Assembly: GCF_900019265.1 (NCBI RefSeq)
Contig: NZ_CYGX02000005.1
Coordinates: 186,001 to 250,000 of the forward strand
Source: Paraburkholderia ribeironis
GTDB lineage: Bacteria > Pseudomonadota > Gammaproteobacteria > Burkholderiales > Burkholderiaceae
Direction: 5' to 3'
DNA length: 64,000 bases
The notes beneath the pieces are model-generated. The model was not told the origin of the DNA and did not search any database. It saw only the letters and a program-made list of their open reading frames with translations. Numbering within the stretch: the stretch's first letter is position 1; each line of letters starts with the position of its first letter. Position numbers and translations under genes: made by a program. Below are positions 1 to 8,698 of this stretch, in pieces.

Positions 1-2
1 CT

Positions 3-362
3 CTGCGCGCCGACCCCTCGTGTAGCGCGCATGCCGCGCTGCGCGAGATTCTGCTTAGGCATGACGCCACGCTGAAGTGTCAGTTCGATGCGTTCGCGGA
101 CTATGTGAGCGAGGCCGAAAGACTGGGGACGGAAAACTATCCGCTCTATCAATGGACCCGGGATACGATCGGCAATCCGGAGAAGAAAGCCAAATATCTG
201 CAATCGTTCACGATCTACGTCAGTGGCAACGAGGTCTACGGCAAAGATATCGCAGATGTTATGGAAACCGAACTATTACAGCTGGTCGACGAGAATGGAA
301 TAAGCCGCGTATTCCGGTTCGATACCAATCCCGCGAATAGTCCACAGCCGCCCAGTGGTTAG
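3..362 (+). CDS. hypothetical protein, 3' end only
   Basis: The reading frame is open from the left window edge to a TAG at 360-362, leaving about 119 C-terminal residues; the start lies outside. An internal ATG at 105 exists, but the codons before it are uninterrupted and have normal high-GC third positions, so it is probably internal. The visible part is hydrophilic and mixed charge, with no membrane segment, ending in a Pro/Asn/Ser-rich tail. I recognise no family and assign no function. Confidence 0.55.
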   Translation: MRADPSCSAHAALREILLRHDATLKCQFDAFADYVSEAERLGTENYPLYQWTRDTIGNPEKKAKYLQSFTIYVSGNEVYGKDIADVMETELLQLVDENGISRVFRFDTNPANSPQPPSG

Positions 363-522
363 TGGTTACTCGAGAGTGACACGAGCGTGACACGAAACAC
401 GCGACGTCGCAGCCTTTCAGTTCCCTGGCGACGACAGTAAATCGTTATTCCCATTTGACATTTGGCGACACGGCGTCGAGTTCGTGAGACGATGCCATTT
501 CACTTTTTTTGTGGAGCGCGAG

Positions 523-747
523 ATGGGACTCTTGGACGAAGCAGGAAAGATTGCGGGGGCGTTCGCCGCCGTTGAAGCGGCGGAGAAAGTGGATCCGGAA
601 GCCGGTCTGCTGACGAAAGGCGTCGCCGCGATCGCCGGTTTTGAAGGTGCCGGCAAGCTCGAGTCGATGATCGAAAAGAAAGACGACGAAAAGCAGGAGG
701 ACGCCGGCAACGCTCAAGCCACTGATGACACGAATCCGCAGGCATGA
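523..747 (+). CDS. small hypothetical protein, 74 aa
   Basis: The start is placed at ATG 523, where GGAG at about 512-515 gives a ribosome-binding site; an in-frame ATG at 484 lacks one. The product begins MGLLDEAGKIAG, is Ala/Gly/Glu-rich and predicted helical, and ends in an acidic, lysine-rich tail (EKKDDEKQED). There is no signal peptide or membrane segment, so it is probably cytosolic. No family was recognised. A long stem-loop follows directly. Confidence 0.6.
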   Translation: MGLLDEAGKIAGAFAAVEAAEKVDPEAGLLTKGVAAIAGFEGAGKLESMIEKKDDEKQEDAGNAQATDDTNPQA

Positions 748-753
748 GTGAAT

Positions 754-811
754 GCAGCGTTGTCGGTCGTGCGCACTCGGGTTCAGAAGTGCGATGCGCC
801 GACAACGCTGC
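754..811 (+). terminator. long stem-loop downstream of the 74-aa gene
   Basis: Bases 754-766 (GCAGCGTTGTCGG) pair perfectly with 799-811, and an inner CGCACT/AGTGCG pair can extend the stem. No T-run follows, so this could be a factor-assisted terminator, an RNA-stability hairpin or a small RNA rather than a classical intrinsic terminator. Confidence 0.4.
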
Positions 812-825
812 GCCGCTTATTCGCT

Positions 826-984
826 TTACTGCCACAACTTACTGCCGCAACTATTCCAGAAGTCTGCAGCCGCCTTTAAAGGCTCTTTGCCGTTCGCGAT
901 GGTGATCCACGCCTGATCGACGCCGCCGCGTCGAGCCGCTTCTTTTTTTCCCGCGCTGTTGTTCTGTCCTTCCCGACTCCCCAC
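826..984 (-). CDS. possible small hypothetical protein, 52 aa (or gene remnant)
   Basis: A minus-strand frame runs from a candidate GTG at 984 to a TAA at 826-828. It is basic at the N-terminus and ends QAWITIANGKEPLKAAADFW followed by NSCGSKLWQ, a composition more protein-like than chance. An in-frame TGA lies just upstream, and no good Shine-Dalgarno is visible before the GTG. It could be the C-terminal remnant of a lost gene. Coding status is uncertain. Confidence 0.3.
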   Translation of the reverse strand: MGSREGQNNSAGKKEAARRGGVDQAWITIANGKEPLKAAADFWNSCGSKLWQ

Positions 985-1129
985 TCCCGCCGACAGCGAT
1001 CGCGCGTATCCGGCTGTTTCATCCCCTTGTCATGGCCTTAAAGCTAGCATCACGAGTCGCATCCATCGCGCACTCGCCAGTTTGACAGGCAGCTTGGTCA
1101 GTCGCTTCGGCCGACGTGCGGTCCGACGC

Positions 1130-2428
1130 TCAGAGCCGCCACGCGTCGCCGTCGGGAAAGTGATGCTTGTCGAGCGACGCCGCATGCATCTCGATGCTGT
1201 ACCCCGGCCGTTGCGGCGGCATATAGCGGCCATGGCGGATCACCACGGGATCGACGAAATGCTCGTGCAGGTGATCGACGTATTCGAGCACGCGGTTCTC
1301 CAGCGACGCCGACACGCAGATATAGTCGAACAGCGAAATATGCTGCACGTACTCGCACAATCCGACGCCGCCCGCGTGCGGACACACCGGCACGCCGAAC
1401 TTCGCCGCCATCAGCAGCACGACGATCACCTCGTTCAGTCCACCGAGGCGGCAACTGTCGACCTGGCAGAAGTCGATTGCGTGCGCCTGCAGCAGTTGCT
1501 TGAACATCACGCGGTTGTGGCAGTGCTCGCCCGTCGCGACGCCGATCGAACCGAGCCGCTGTCGAATCGCCGCGTGCCCGAGAATGTCGTCCGGACTGGT
1601 GGGCTCTTCGATCCACCACGGGTCGAACTCTGCCAGACGCCGCATATTCGCGACCGCCTCATCGACGTCCCAGACCTGGTTCGCGTCCATCATCAGCTTG
1701 CGGTCCGCGCCGATCTCATCGCGCAGGATGCGGGCGCGCCGTACATCTTCATCGAGATCGCCGCCCACCTTCTGCTTGAAATGCGTCCATCCCTGCGCGA
1801 CACCCTCGCGCGCAAGACGGCGAATCTTCTCGTCGTCGTAGCCGAGCCAGCCGGCCGAGGTCGTATAGGCGGGATAGCCTTGCGCAACCATTTCTTCTTC
1901 GCGCACGTGTTTGGTTTTGGCGTGGCGGCGCAGCATCGCGAGCGCTTCGTAAGGCGTGATCGCGTCCGTCACGTAGCGAAAGTCCAGACAACGCACCAGT
2001 TCTTCCGGGCTCATATCGACAAGCAGCTTCCAGACCGGCTTGCCGACCGCTTTTGCCCACAGATCCCACACGGCATTGACGACGGCCGCCGTAGCCAGAT
2101 GAATCGCGCCTTTCTCGGGGCCAATCCAGCGCAGCTGGCTGTCGGACGTGAAGGCGCGCCAGAATGCGCCCATATTCGCGGCGATATCTTCGAGCCGTTT
2201 GCCGACGATGAGCGGCGTCAACGCATTGACCGCCGCCACGCAGATTTCATTGCCGCGCCCGATCGTAAACGTCAGGCCGTGGCCCGTGAGCTTGTGCGGT
2301 GAATCGGTGTCGAGCGTGACGTAAGTGGCCGAGTAATCCGGCGCGGCGTTCATCGCGTCGGAGCCGTCTAGCGAGCGCGAGGTGGGAAACCGAATGTCCC
2401 GAACGGACAGCCTTGTAATCGTTGTCAT
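1130..2428 (-). CDS. fucD: L-fuconate dehydratase (enolase superfamily)
   Basis: Predicted to convert L-fuconate to 2-keto-3-deoxy-L-fuconate by Mg2+-dependent dehydration in the non-phosphorylative L-fucose pathway, in the cytosol. The 432-residue length is normal for the family. It has the expected mandelate-racemase-group catalytic set: K218 and K220 in FKQKVGG, metal ligands D248 (MMDAN), E274 (WIEEP) and E301 (ATGEH), and H351 (CPHAGG). GGAGGG lies ahead of ATG 2428. It is divergent from a FadR-type regulator and near a sugar ABC transporter, which fits fucose or related deoxy-sugar use. The other pathway enzymes are not in the window. Confidence 0.93.
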   Translation of the reverse strand: MTTITRLSVRDIRFPTSRSLDGSDAMNAAPDYSATYVTLDTDSPHKLTGHGLTFTIGRGNEICVAAVNALTPLIVGKRLEDIAANMGAFWRAFTSDSQLRWIGPEKGAIHLATAAVVNAVWDLWAKAVGKPVWKLLVDMSPEELVRCLDFRYVTDAITPYEALAMLRRHAKTKHVREEEMVAQGYPAYTTSAGWLGYDDEKIRRLAREGVAQGWTHFKQKVGGDLDEDVRRARILRDEIGADRKLMMDANQVWDVDEAVANMRRLAEFDPWWIEEPTSPDDILGHAAIRQRLGSIGVATGEHCHNRVMFKQLLQAHAIDFCQVDSCRLGGLNEVIVVLLMAAKFGVPVCPHAGGVGLCEYVQHISLFDYICVSASLENRVLEYVDHLHEHFVDPVVIRHGRYMPPQRPGYSIEMHAASLDKHHFPDGDAWRL

Positions 2429-2579
2429 CTGAGCACCCTCCGGGAGCTATGACTATCGGCTTGCATCCGCGAGCGAGGACCCGCGGGCGGAGACGGACCA
2501 GCTAGATACGAACAGGCGTGCGTGGATTCGCGTACGGGTGCGATGAACGGTAAGCGGGTGCAGTAGGCATTTGCACGCG

Positions 2580-2613
2580 TTGACAACGCGGATTCCACTT
2601 CCTAGCATGCTAG
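2580..2613 (+). promoter_or_regulatory. promoter and palindromic operator of the FadR-type regulator
   Basis: TTGACA (2580-2585) is followed after 17 bp by TAGCAT (2603-2608). A perfect 12-bp palindrome, CTAGCATGCTAG (2602-2613), covers the -10 box, the classic layout for autorepression by a GntR/FadR protein. Because the promoter lies downstream of ATG 2571, that ATG cannot be the translation start of the next gene. Confidence 0.55.
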
Positions 2614-2639
2614 CATGTCTTCTCGAAATCAAGCGCGCC

Positions 2640-3368
2640 GTGAGTTCTTCATCCGATCAAGCGAGTGTCGCCGGCAACCCGTATGTCGCACTGCAAAAGA
2701 TCAAGGGCGGCGAACGCGGTAGCTTGACCGACGCGGTGGAACAGGCGCTGAGAGAAGCGATCGTGACCTCGGCGTTGGAACCCGGAATGATGATCGACAG
2801 GATGGCGGTCTGTGAACGGATGGGCGTATCGCGCTTTCCGGTGTCCGCAGCATTGGCGAGGCTTGCGCATGCGGGTCTCGTCGAGGTGTTGCCGCAGCGC
2901 GGCACGCGCGTCAAACCGATCGCGCTCGACGACATCCGCCAGCATCTGTTTATCCGCAGCGCACTCGAAGTCGAGACAGTGCGCCGCGTTGCACTCATGC
3001 ACGATCAGGCAACGCTCGATGCATTGGCAGTCAATCTCGACGAGCAGCGCACCATGGCTGGGAGCGGTCAACGTCTTGCATTTCATGGACTCGATCTGGT
3101 TTTTCACGAAATCCTGCTCGACGCGGTGAAGCTGCCGCGAGTGAAGGAAATTGTCGCGGTGTCGCGCAACGCGCTGGATCGCGCGAGGCAATTGCTGGCC
3201 AGTCCTGAACGGCTCGTGCATACGCTCGAGGAGCATGAGCGCATATTCGAAGCCATTTGCACCGGCAACGCCGACGCGGCTGCGAAAGCGATGCACGACC
3301 ATCTCGATCAGGTGGTTGCTGAATTGCACCGGTCCGCGAAAACCAGACCGGACCTGTTCGAGCCATAG
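2640..3368 (+). CDS. GntR-family regulator, FadR/FCD subfamily
   Basis: DNA-binding regulator of about 242 residues. The N-terminal winged helix (SLTDAVEQALREAIV ... MGVSRFPVSAALARLAHAGL) is followed by an all-helical FCD effector domain containing the metal-type His/Arg residues of the family. I place the start at GTG 2640: upstream in-frame ATGs at 2571 and 2607 lie before or inside the predicted promoter/operator. The Shine-Dalgarno is weak. Its position divergent from fucD and upstream of a sugar ABC transporter suggests it represses L-fucose or related sugar genes; the ligand is inferred, not visible. Confidence 0.82.
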   Translation: MSSSSDQASVAGNPYVALQKIKGGERGSLTDAVEQALREAIVTSALEPGMMIDRMAVCERMGVSRFPVSAALARLAHAGLVEVLPQRGTRVKPIALDDIRQHLFIRSALEVETVRRVALMHDQATLDALAVNLDEQRTMAGSGQRLAFHGLDLVFHEILLDAVKLPRVKEIVAVSRNALDRARQLLASPERLVHTLEEHERIFEAICTGNADAAAKAMHDHLDQVVAELHRSAKTRPDLFEP

Positions 3369-3582
3369 TGACGCGCGCCGCACACGATCGGAATGCGTTG
3401 AACTTCAACCACTTGTGCGCAGCATCGTAGAAACGCTGAACATTGCAATAGAGGGGCTTCAGCATGTGTCTGGCTTCACGTTGCGTTTGCATTCCTGAAG
3501 AGCGCCGGCGTCCAGCGCGATTGCGCCCGGCGTCACGCGCCGAAACCAGTGGCCAGCACACAGCTGTCGGCGGTTGCGCACC

Positions 3583-5100
3583 ATGAACGCACTCATCTCC
3601 GTCAACAAGCTCAGCAAAAGCTTTCCCGGCGTCAGAGCGCTTCACGAAGTCCAGTTCGAGCTCACGGCCGGCGAAGTCCACGCGCTGATGGGCGAGAACG
3701 GTGCCGGCAAGTCGACACTGATGAAGATTCTCGCGGGCGTCTATACGCGGGATTCGGGTGAGATTCTCTATGACGGCCAGCCAGTCGAGTTTCTGAGTCC
3801 GCGCGAGGCGCAGGCTGTTGGCATCGGCATCATTCATCAGGAACTTCAACTGATGAATCATCTGAGCGTTGCGCAGAACATTTTCATCGGACGTGAGCCG
3901 CGCGGACGTCTGGGTCTGCTGCTCGACGAAGACAAGCTCAATGCGCAAGCGCGCGAGATTCTCGCCCGCATGCACGTGAACCTCGACCCCCGTACCCTGG
4001 TTGGCACGCTCACGGTCGCCAGTCAGCAGATGGTCGAGATCGCCAAGGCCTTGTCCTTCGACTCGCGCGTGCTGATCATGGACGAGCCCACCTCCGCGCT
4101 CAACGACGCCGAGATCGCCGAACTGTTCCGCATCATCCGCCAGCTCAAGGACCGCGGCGTCGGCGTCATCTACATCTCGCACAAGATGGATGAGCTCAAG
4201 CAGATCACCGATCGCGTCACCGTGTTGCGCGACGGCGAATATGTGGCCACCGTTCCCACTCAACAAACGAGCGTCGCAACCATCATCGGCATGATGGTCG
4301 GGAGAACCCTGGCCGACGTCGAACCCGTTCAGGGCGCCGCGGTCAGCGGCGACATCGCGCTCGAAGTGCGCAATCTCACCGCCGGCCCGCTTGTGCGGGA
4401 CGTCAGTTTCGAACTGCGCAAAGGCGAGATATTGGGCTTTGCCGGCCTGATGGGCGCGGGCCGTACCGAGGTCGCACGCGCGGTGTTCGGCGCCGACCCG
4501 GTCGAATCCGGCGAGATTCTGGTGAAGGGCGCGAAAGCGTCGATCAAGCGGCCGAGCGATGCCGTCAAGCGCGGTATCGGCTACCTCTCCGAAGACCGCA
4601 AGCGCTTCGGTCTTGCGACGGGCATGGATGTCGAATCGAACATCGTGATGTCCGATCTCGGCAAGTTCCTGTCGTTCAACCTGTTCCTGCGCCGCGCGCA
4701 GATACGCAAGCGGGCTGCGCATTTCATCAAGCTGCTCGCCATTCGCACGCCGTCGGCGACGCAGCCGGTGCGGCTTCTGTCGGGCGGCAATCAGCAGAAG
4801 ATCGTGATTGCGAAATGGCTCGAGCGCGACTGCGACGTGCTGTTCTTCGACGAGCCCACGCGCGGCATCGATGTCGGCGCGAAGAGCGAAATCTACAAGC
4901 TGCTGCGCGCGCTCGCGGCGCAAGGCAAGGCGATCGTGATGATCTCGTCGGAGCTTCCTGAAATCCTGCGCATGAGCGACCGCATCGTCGTCATGTGCGA
5001 AGGCCGTATTACCGGCGAACTGCTGGCGAACGAAGCGACGCAGGAGCGCATCATGCACCTCGCGACGCAGCGCGAATCATTGAAGGCGGCACGTGCCTGA
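3583..5100 (+). CDS. sugar ABC transporter ATP-binding protein, duplicated (RbsA/AraG type)
   Basis: Energy-coupling ATPase with two fused nucleotide-binding domains, 505 residues, as in RbsA/XylG/AraG. The first half has Walker [10 protein letters not shown] (37-45) and Walker [13 protein letters not shown]. The second has signature LLSGGNQQK and Walker [13 protein letters not shown]; its Walker A is degenerate ([10 protein letters not shown]), as is usual in this family. ATG 3583 is preferred over TTG 3574. It is first of a three-gene operon (ATPase, permease, binding protein). The substrate is probably L-fucose, L-arabinose or another pentose/deoxyhexose, judged from the neighbouring fuconate dehydratase. 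Confidence 0.9.
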   Translation: MNALISVNKLSKSFPGVRALHEVQFELTAGEVHALMGENGAGKSTLMKILAGVYTRDSGEILYDGQPVEFLSPREAQAVGIGIIHQELQLMNHLSVAQNIFIGREPRGRLGLLLDEDKLNAQAREILARMHVNLDPRTLVGTLTVASQQMVEIAKALSFDSRVLIMDEPTSALNDAEIAELFRIIRQLKDRGVGVIYISHKMDELKQITDRVTVLRDGEYVATVPTQQTSVATIIGMMVGRTLADVEPVQGAAVSGDIALEVRNLTAGPLVRDVSFELRKGEILGFAGLMGAGRTEVARAVFGADPVESGEILVKGAKASIKRPSDAVKRGIGYLSEDRKRFGLATGMDVESNIVMSDLGKFLSFNLFLRRAQIRKRAAHFIKLLAIRTPSATQPVRLLSGGNQQKIVIAKWLERDCDVLFFDEPTRGIDVGAKSEIYKLLRALAAQGKAIVMISSELPEILRMSDRIVVMCEGRITGELLANEATQERIMHLATQRESLKAARA

Positions 5101-5113
5101 AAGGGTCCATGAC

Positions 5114-6139
5114 ATGACAACGCAATCGGATATGGCAACACTTGATAGCGAAAGACGGTCCTCCGGCTGGAGAGCTCGCGTCTTCGCGCCCACTACCCTG
5201 CAAAAGCTGCTCGCGTTCACGAGCCTGATTCTGCTGCTGGTCTTTTTCAGCTTTGCCTCGTCTGCTTTCATGCAGATGGACAACATCCTCGGCATTCTGC
5301 AGGCGACCGCGGTGAACGGTGTGCTGGCGATCGCCTGCACGTTCGTGATCATCACGGGTGGCATCGACCTGTCAGTCGGCACGTTGATGACCTTCACCGC
5401 CGTCATCTGCGGGGTATTCCTCACCTACTGGCATTTGCCGATGTGGATGGGCATCATCGCGGCGATCGGGACGGGTGCGGCCTGCGGAACCATCTCGGGG
5501 ACGCTGACCGCGAAAATGAAAATCCCGCCGTTCATCGCCACGCTCGGCATGATGATGCTGCTCAAAGGGCTGTCGCTCGTGGTCTCGGCGGACAAGCCGA
5601 TTTACTTCACCGACACCGAAAACTTCTACATGATTTCGCAGGACTCGCTGATCGGCTACTTCCTGCCCAGCGTGCCGATTCCGAACGCGGTTCTGATCCT
5701 GTTCTTCCTCGCCGTGGTGAGTTCGATCATGCTCAATCGCACGGCGCTGGGCCGCTATACGTTCGCACTGGGCAGCAACGAAGAAGCCGTGCGGCTTTCC
5801 GGCGTCAACGTCGATCGATGGAAGATCGCGATTTACGGCGTGGGTGGTGCGATTTGTGGCGTGGCCGGCCTGCTGATCGCGTCGCGTCTGAATTCGGCGC
5901 AACCGGCGCTCGGCCAGGGTTACGAGCTGGAAGCCATCGCCGCCGTCGTGATCGGCGGCACCTCGCTCAGCGGCGGCTCGGGCACCATTCTGGGCACGAT
6001 CATCGGCGCTTTCATCATGAGCGTGCTGACCAACGGGCTGCGCATCATGTCAGTCGCCCAGGAATGGCAGATCGTGGTGACAGGTCTCATCATCATTCTC
6101 GCGGTCTATGCGGACATCTTACGACGCAGGAGGAGCTGA
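5114..6139 (+). CDS. sugar ABC transporter permease (RbsC/AraH type)
   Basis: Integral membrane permease of 341 residues with 8-10 hydrophobic segments and the family motifs GGIDLSVGTLM and SGGSGTILGTIIGAF. ATG 5114 is chosen because AAGGG (5101-5105) is well spaced; an in-frame GTG at 5093 would overlap the ATPase gene. It should form a homodimeric channel energised by the preceding RbsA-like protein and fed by the following binding protein. Confidence 0.9.
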   Translation: MTTQSDMATLDSERRSSGWRARVFAPTTLQKLLAFTSLILLLVFFSFASSAFMQMDNILGILQATAVNGVLAIACTFVIITGGIDLSVGTLMTFTAVICGVFLTYWHLPMWMGIIAAIGTGAACGTISGTLTAKMKIPPFIATLGMMMLLKGLSLVVSADKPIYFTDTENFYMISQDSLIGYFLPSVPIPNAVLILFFLAVVSSIMLNRTALGRYTFALGSNEEAVRLSGVNVDRWKIAIYGVGGAICGVAGLLIASRLNSAQPALGQGYELEAIAAVVIGGTSLSGGSGTILGTIIGAFIMSVLTNGLRIMSVAQEWQIVVTGLIIILAVYADILRRRRS

Positions 6140-6237
6140 CGCACAGCGGAAGAAGAGCAGAAGAAGCGCAGGAGAGGGCAGCACTCAGAGGCTCCCTCAA
6201 CGGCAGCAGGTTGATGCCCACCTTAGGAGGAGATCCC

Positions 6238-7179
6238 ATGTTGAAGAGAAGACTAATCAGTGTCGTGGTCGGTGTTGGCGCGCTCGTCGGCGGAACCAGT
6301 CTGGCGTATGCGGATGAAGCCTACATCCCGCTTATTTCGAAGGGCTTCCAGCACCAGTTCTGGCAGGCCGTCAAATCGGGCGCCGAACAGTCCGCGAAGG
6401 CGAATAACGTCAAGATCACCTTCGAGGGTCCGGAGACGGAGGCGATGGTCGACAAGCAGATCGACATGCTGTCGGCCGCACTGGCGAAGAAACCTCAGGC
6501 GCTCGGTATCGCGGCGCTCGACAGCAAGGCGGCCATTCCGCTCCTGAAGCGGGCGCAGAGCAGCAAGATACCCGTGATCGCATTCGACTCCGGCGTCGAC
6601 AGTGACATTCCGCTGACCACCTGCGCGACGGACAATATCGCCGCCGCCGCGCTCGCCGCCGACAAGATGGCCTCGATGATCGGCGACAGCGGAGAGGTCG
6701 GCGTGATCGTGCACGATCAGACGAGCCGCACCGGCATCGATCGCCGCGACGGTTTCGTGAACCAGATCAAGTCGAAGCACCCGAACGTCAAGATCGTCTC
6801 CGTGCAATATGGCGGCGGCGACCATCTGAAGTCGGCGGAAATCGCCAAGGCGATGATGCAGGCCAATCCGAATCTCAAGGGCATTTTCGGCGCCAATGAA
6901 GGTTCGGCGGAAGGTGCGGCGATCGGCGTCAGGGAGTCGGGCAAGAAACTCGTGCTGATCGGCTTCGACTCCGGCAAGGAACAGAAAGAGAACATCATGT
7001 CAGGCCTGATGGCGGGTGCCATTACGCAGAACCCGGTCGGCATCGGCAAATGCACTGTCGATTCCGCGGTGAAAGCGTTGAAGGGCGAGAAGTTGCCGAA
7101 GAAAATCGACACGGGCTTTTACTGGTACGACAAGACCAATATGAATGATCCAAAGATTGCGGCCGTGCTTTACGACTGA
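6238..7179 (+). CDS. periplasmic sugar-binding protein (RbsB type)
   Basis: Periplasmic substrate-binding component, 313 residues. A Sec signal peptide (MLKRRLISVVVG ... AYA) is predicted to be cut before DEAYIP. The mature part has the type I periplasmic-binding fold seen in ribose/galactose binders (ISKGFQHQFWQAVKSGAE, IAFDSG, IGFDSGKEQ). TAGGAGGA (about 6224-6231) supports ATG 6238. It is last in the operon and followed by an intrinsic terminator. Ligand specificity cannot be read from sequence alone. Confidence 0.9.
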   Translation: MLKRRLISVVVGVGALVGGTSLAYADEAYIPLISKGFQHQFWQAVKSGAEQSAKANNVKITFEGPETEAMVDKQIDMLSAALAKKPQALGIAALDSKAAIPLLKRAQSSKIPVIAFDSGVDSDIPLTTCATDNIAAAALAADKMASMIGDSGEVGVIVHDQTSRTGIDRRDGFVNQIKSKHPNVKIVSVQYGGGDHLKSAEIAKAMMQANPNLKGIFGANEGSAEGAAIGVRESGKKLVLIGFDSGKEQKENIMSGLMAGAITQNPVGIGKCTVDSAVKALKGEKLPKKIDTGFYWYDKTNMNDPKIAAVLYD

Positions 7180-7201
7180 ACGACATTGGCAACGCGTGAT
7201 G

Positions 7202-7239
7202 AAAGAGGAAGAGTCGGTGCTCTTCCTCTTTTGTTTTTC
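7202..7239 (+). terminator. intrinsic terminator of the sugar ABC operon
   Basis: Bases 7202-7213 (AAAGAGGAAGAG) pair perfectly with 7220-7231 around a 6-nt loop, followed by a T-rich run (TTGTTTTT). It lies 23 bp after the binding-protein stop. Confidence 0.9.
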
Positions 7240-7379
7240 AGCAGCGCATGCCGGACAGCGATGCAATGCACGACGATGCAAATTCGGCTCGGCATCCTGA
7301 TGGCGCAACGCACGCAGATCGCATATTCAGCAGACGATTCATGCAATATCGCGCTGATCGAAGTAGAGCGGCAGACTCA

Positions 7380-7408
7380 TTGTCCCTTTTTCCAGCGTGT
7401 CCTAGACT
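7380..7408 (+). promoter_or_regulatory. possible sigma-70 promoter before the AI-2E-type gene
   Basis: TTGTCC (7380-7385) and TAGACT (7403-7408) are separated by 17 bp, each matching 4 of 6 consensus bases. It is the best promoter-like sequence in the 397-bp space between the terminator and the next gene; nothing else was seen there. Confidence 0.3.
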
Positions 7409-7576
7409 CAGACTGGCGAGCGCGTCTCAGCGATACGGTTGACGCAGTGGCAAACATCGCGGAGCGGCACTCTCGACTGTCGGACCTTACCGGGGCCAAC
7501 GCCGACCACGCCTGGTCGTTTGCAAGCCTGGGTTGCCGTCGGGATACCCTCGCGGCGATCTGCGAGGAGGCACGCG

Positions 7577-8680
7577 ATGCTGCACACGCCGATTACCCAA
7601 CGAGCGCTGTCCAGAGAACTGCTCGATGTCCTGATCCGCGCCGGACTCATTGTGGTTCTGGCGATATTCTGCTTTCGGATCTTTGTACCCTTCCTCGATC
7701 TGATGGTCTGGGCGTTGATCCTGGCGATCACGCTTTATCCGCTGCACGCGAGGCTGCGAGCGAGGTTCGCGAGCAAAGATGGGCTGATCGCCACGCTGAT
7801 CATCGTCGTTGCGTTCGCCGTGATTCTCGTGCCGACGTATATGTTGGGCGCCGCGGTGGCCGACTCGCTCGAGCATGTGATGACGATGTTCAGGAGCGGG
7901 AGCTTCCGCATTCCGCCGCCCGCTGACTCGGTGGCCAGCTGGCCGCTGGTGGGCCAGCGCGTGTACGACTTCTGGCAGCAAGCCTCTACCGATCTCACCG
8001 GTATCGCGCACAGGTTCGCACCTCAGCTCAAGGAGGCGGGCCTTGCGCTGCTCGGCATGGTCACCGGCCTGGGCGCGGGGATGCTGATTTTTTTCGTCGC
8101 GCTGATCGTCGCGGGCATTCTGATGGCTCACGGCGAGACGGGGCATAGAAGCGCGCTGCAGATCGCTTCGCGCATCTCCGGTCCTGAGAATGGCCCGCAG
8201 ATCACGGATCTTTGCACGGCGACCATCCGCGCAGTCGCTCAAGGCGTGGTCGGCATTGCGTTCATCCAGATGCTACTGATTGGCGTCGCCTTCGTGGTGA
8301 TGGGCATTCCGGGCGCGGGCCTGCTGGCGCTCGCCGTGCTGCTGATCGGCATCATGCAGTTGCCCGCCACGTTGATCACAGTCCCTGTGATCGTATTCGT
8401 GATCGTGACGGAGGGCGTCAGCGTGGCGACGATCATTTTCTCGGTCTATGTGTTCGTTGCCGGACTCGCCGACAATGTCCTCAAGCCATTGCTGCTCGGT
8501 CGTGGCGTCGCGGTGCCGATGCCCGTCGTACTGATCGGCGCGCTCGGCGGCATGGTGTCGGGTGGCGTCATCGGGTTGTTCATCGGTCCCGTGATGCTGG
8601 CGGTTGGGTATCAACTCTTCTGGCGATGGGTACGGGATCAGCCGCAGACGGTGAAGTCAAAAGAAGAACAGCACACCTGA
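7577..8680 (+). CDS. AI-2E family transporter / UPF0118-type permease
   Basis: Polytopic inner-membrane protein of 367 residues with about seven to eight hydrophobic segments, in the pattern of the AI-2E (TqsA/PerM) family: an N-terminal pair of helices, a soluble loop at about 90-150, then a helical bundle with a glycine-rich C-terminal core (GALGGMVSGGVIGLFIGPV). GAGGAGG at 7564-7570 fixes ATG 7577. The family includes Na+/H+ antiporters and exporters, so quorum-signal export should not be assumed. It lies 18 bp ahead of an efflux operon and is probably co-transcribed. Confidence 0.85.
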   Translation: MLHTPITQRALSRELLDVLIRAGLIVVLAIFCFRIFVPFLDLMVWALILAITLYPLHARLRARFASKDGLIATLIIVVAFAVILVPTYMLGAAVADSLEHVMTMFRSGSFRIPPPADSVASWPLVGQRVYDFWQQASTDLTGIAHRFAPQLKEAGLALLGMVTGLGAGMLIFFVALIVAGILMAHGETGHRSALQIASRISGPENGPQITDLCTATIRAVAQGVVGIAFIQMLLIGVAFVVMGIPGAGLLALAVLLIGIMQLPATLITVPVIVFVIVTEGVSVATIIFSVYVFVAGLADNVLKPLLLGRGVAVPMPVVLIGALGGMVSGGVIGLFIGPVMLAVGYQLFWRWVRDQPQTVKSKEEQHT

Positions 8681-8698
8681 AGCCGCCGGGACCGCGCC

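Noticed and set aside
959..2302. 447-codon plus-strand frame opposite fucD
   Set aside because: Arg/His-rich translation with no family motif; it mirrors a fully recognisable dehydratase on the other strand.
3031..5058. 675-codon minus-strand frame opposite the GntR regulator and sugar ATPase genes
   Set aside because: It crosses two real genes, is low-complexity Arg/Asp/His-rich and has no ribosome-binding site; a typical high-GC shadow frame.
7577..8680. Reading the AI-2E-type gene as an autoinducer-2 exporter
   Set aside because: The family name is historical; members have other transport roles and no luxS or lsr gene is visible.
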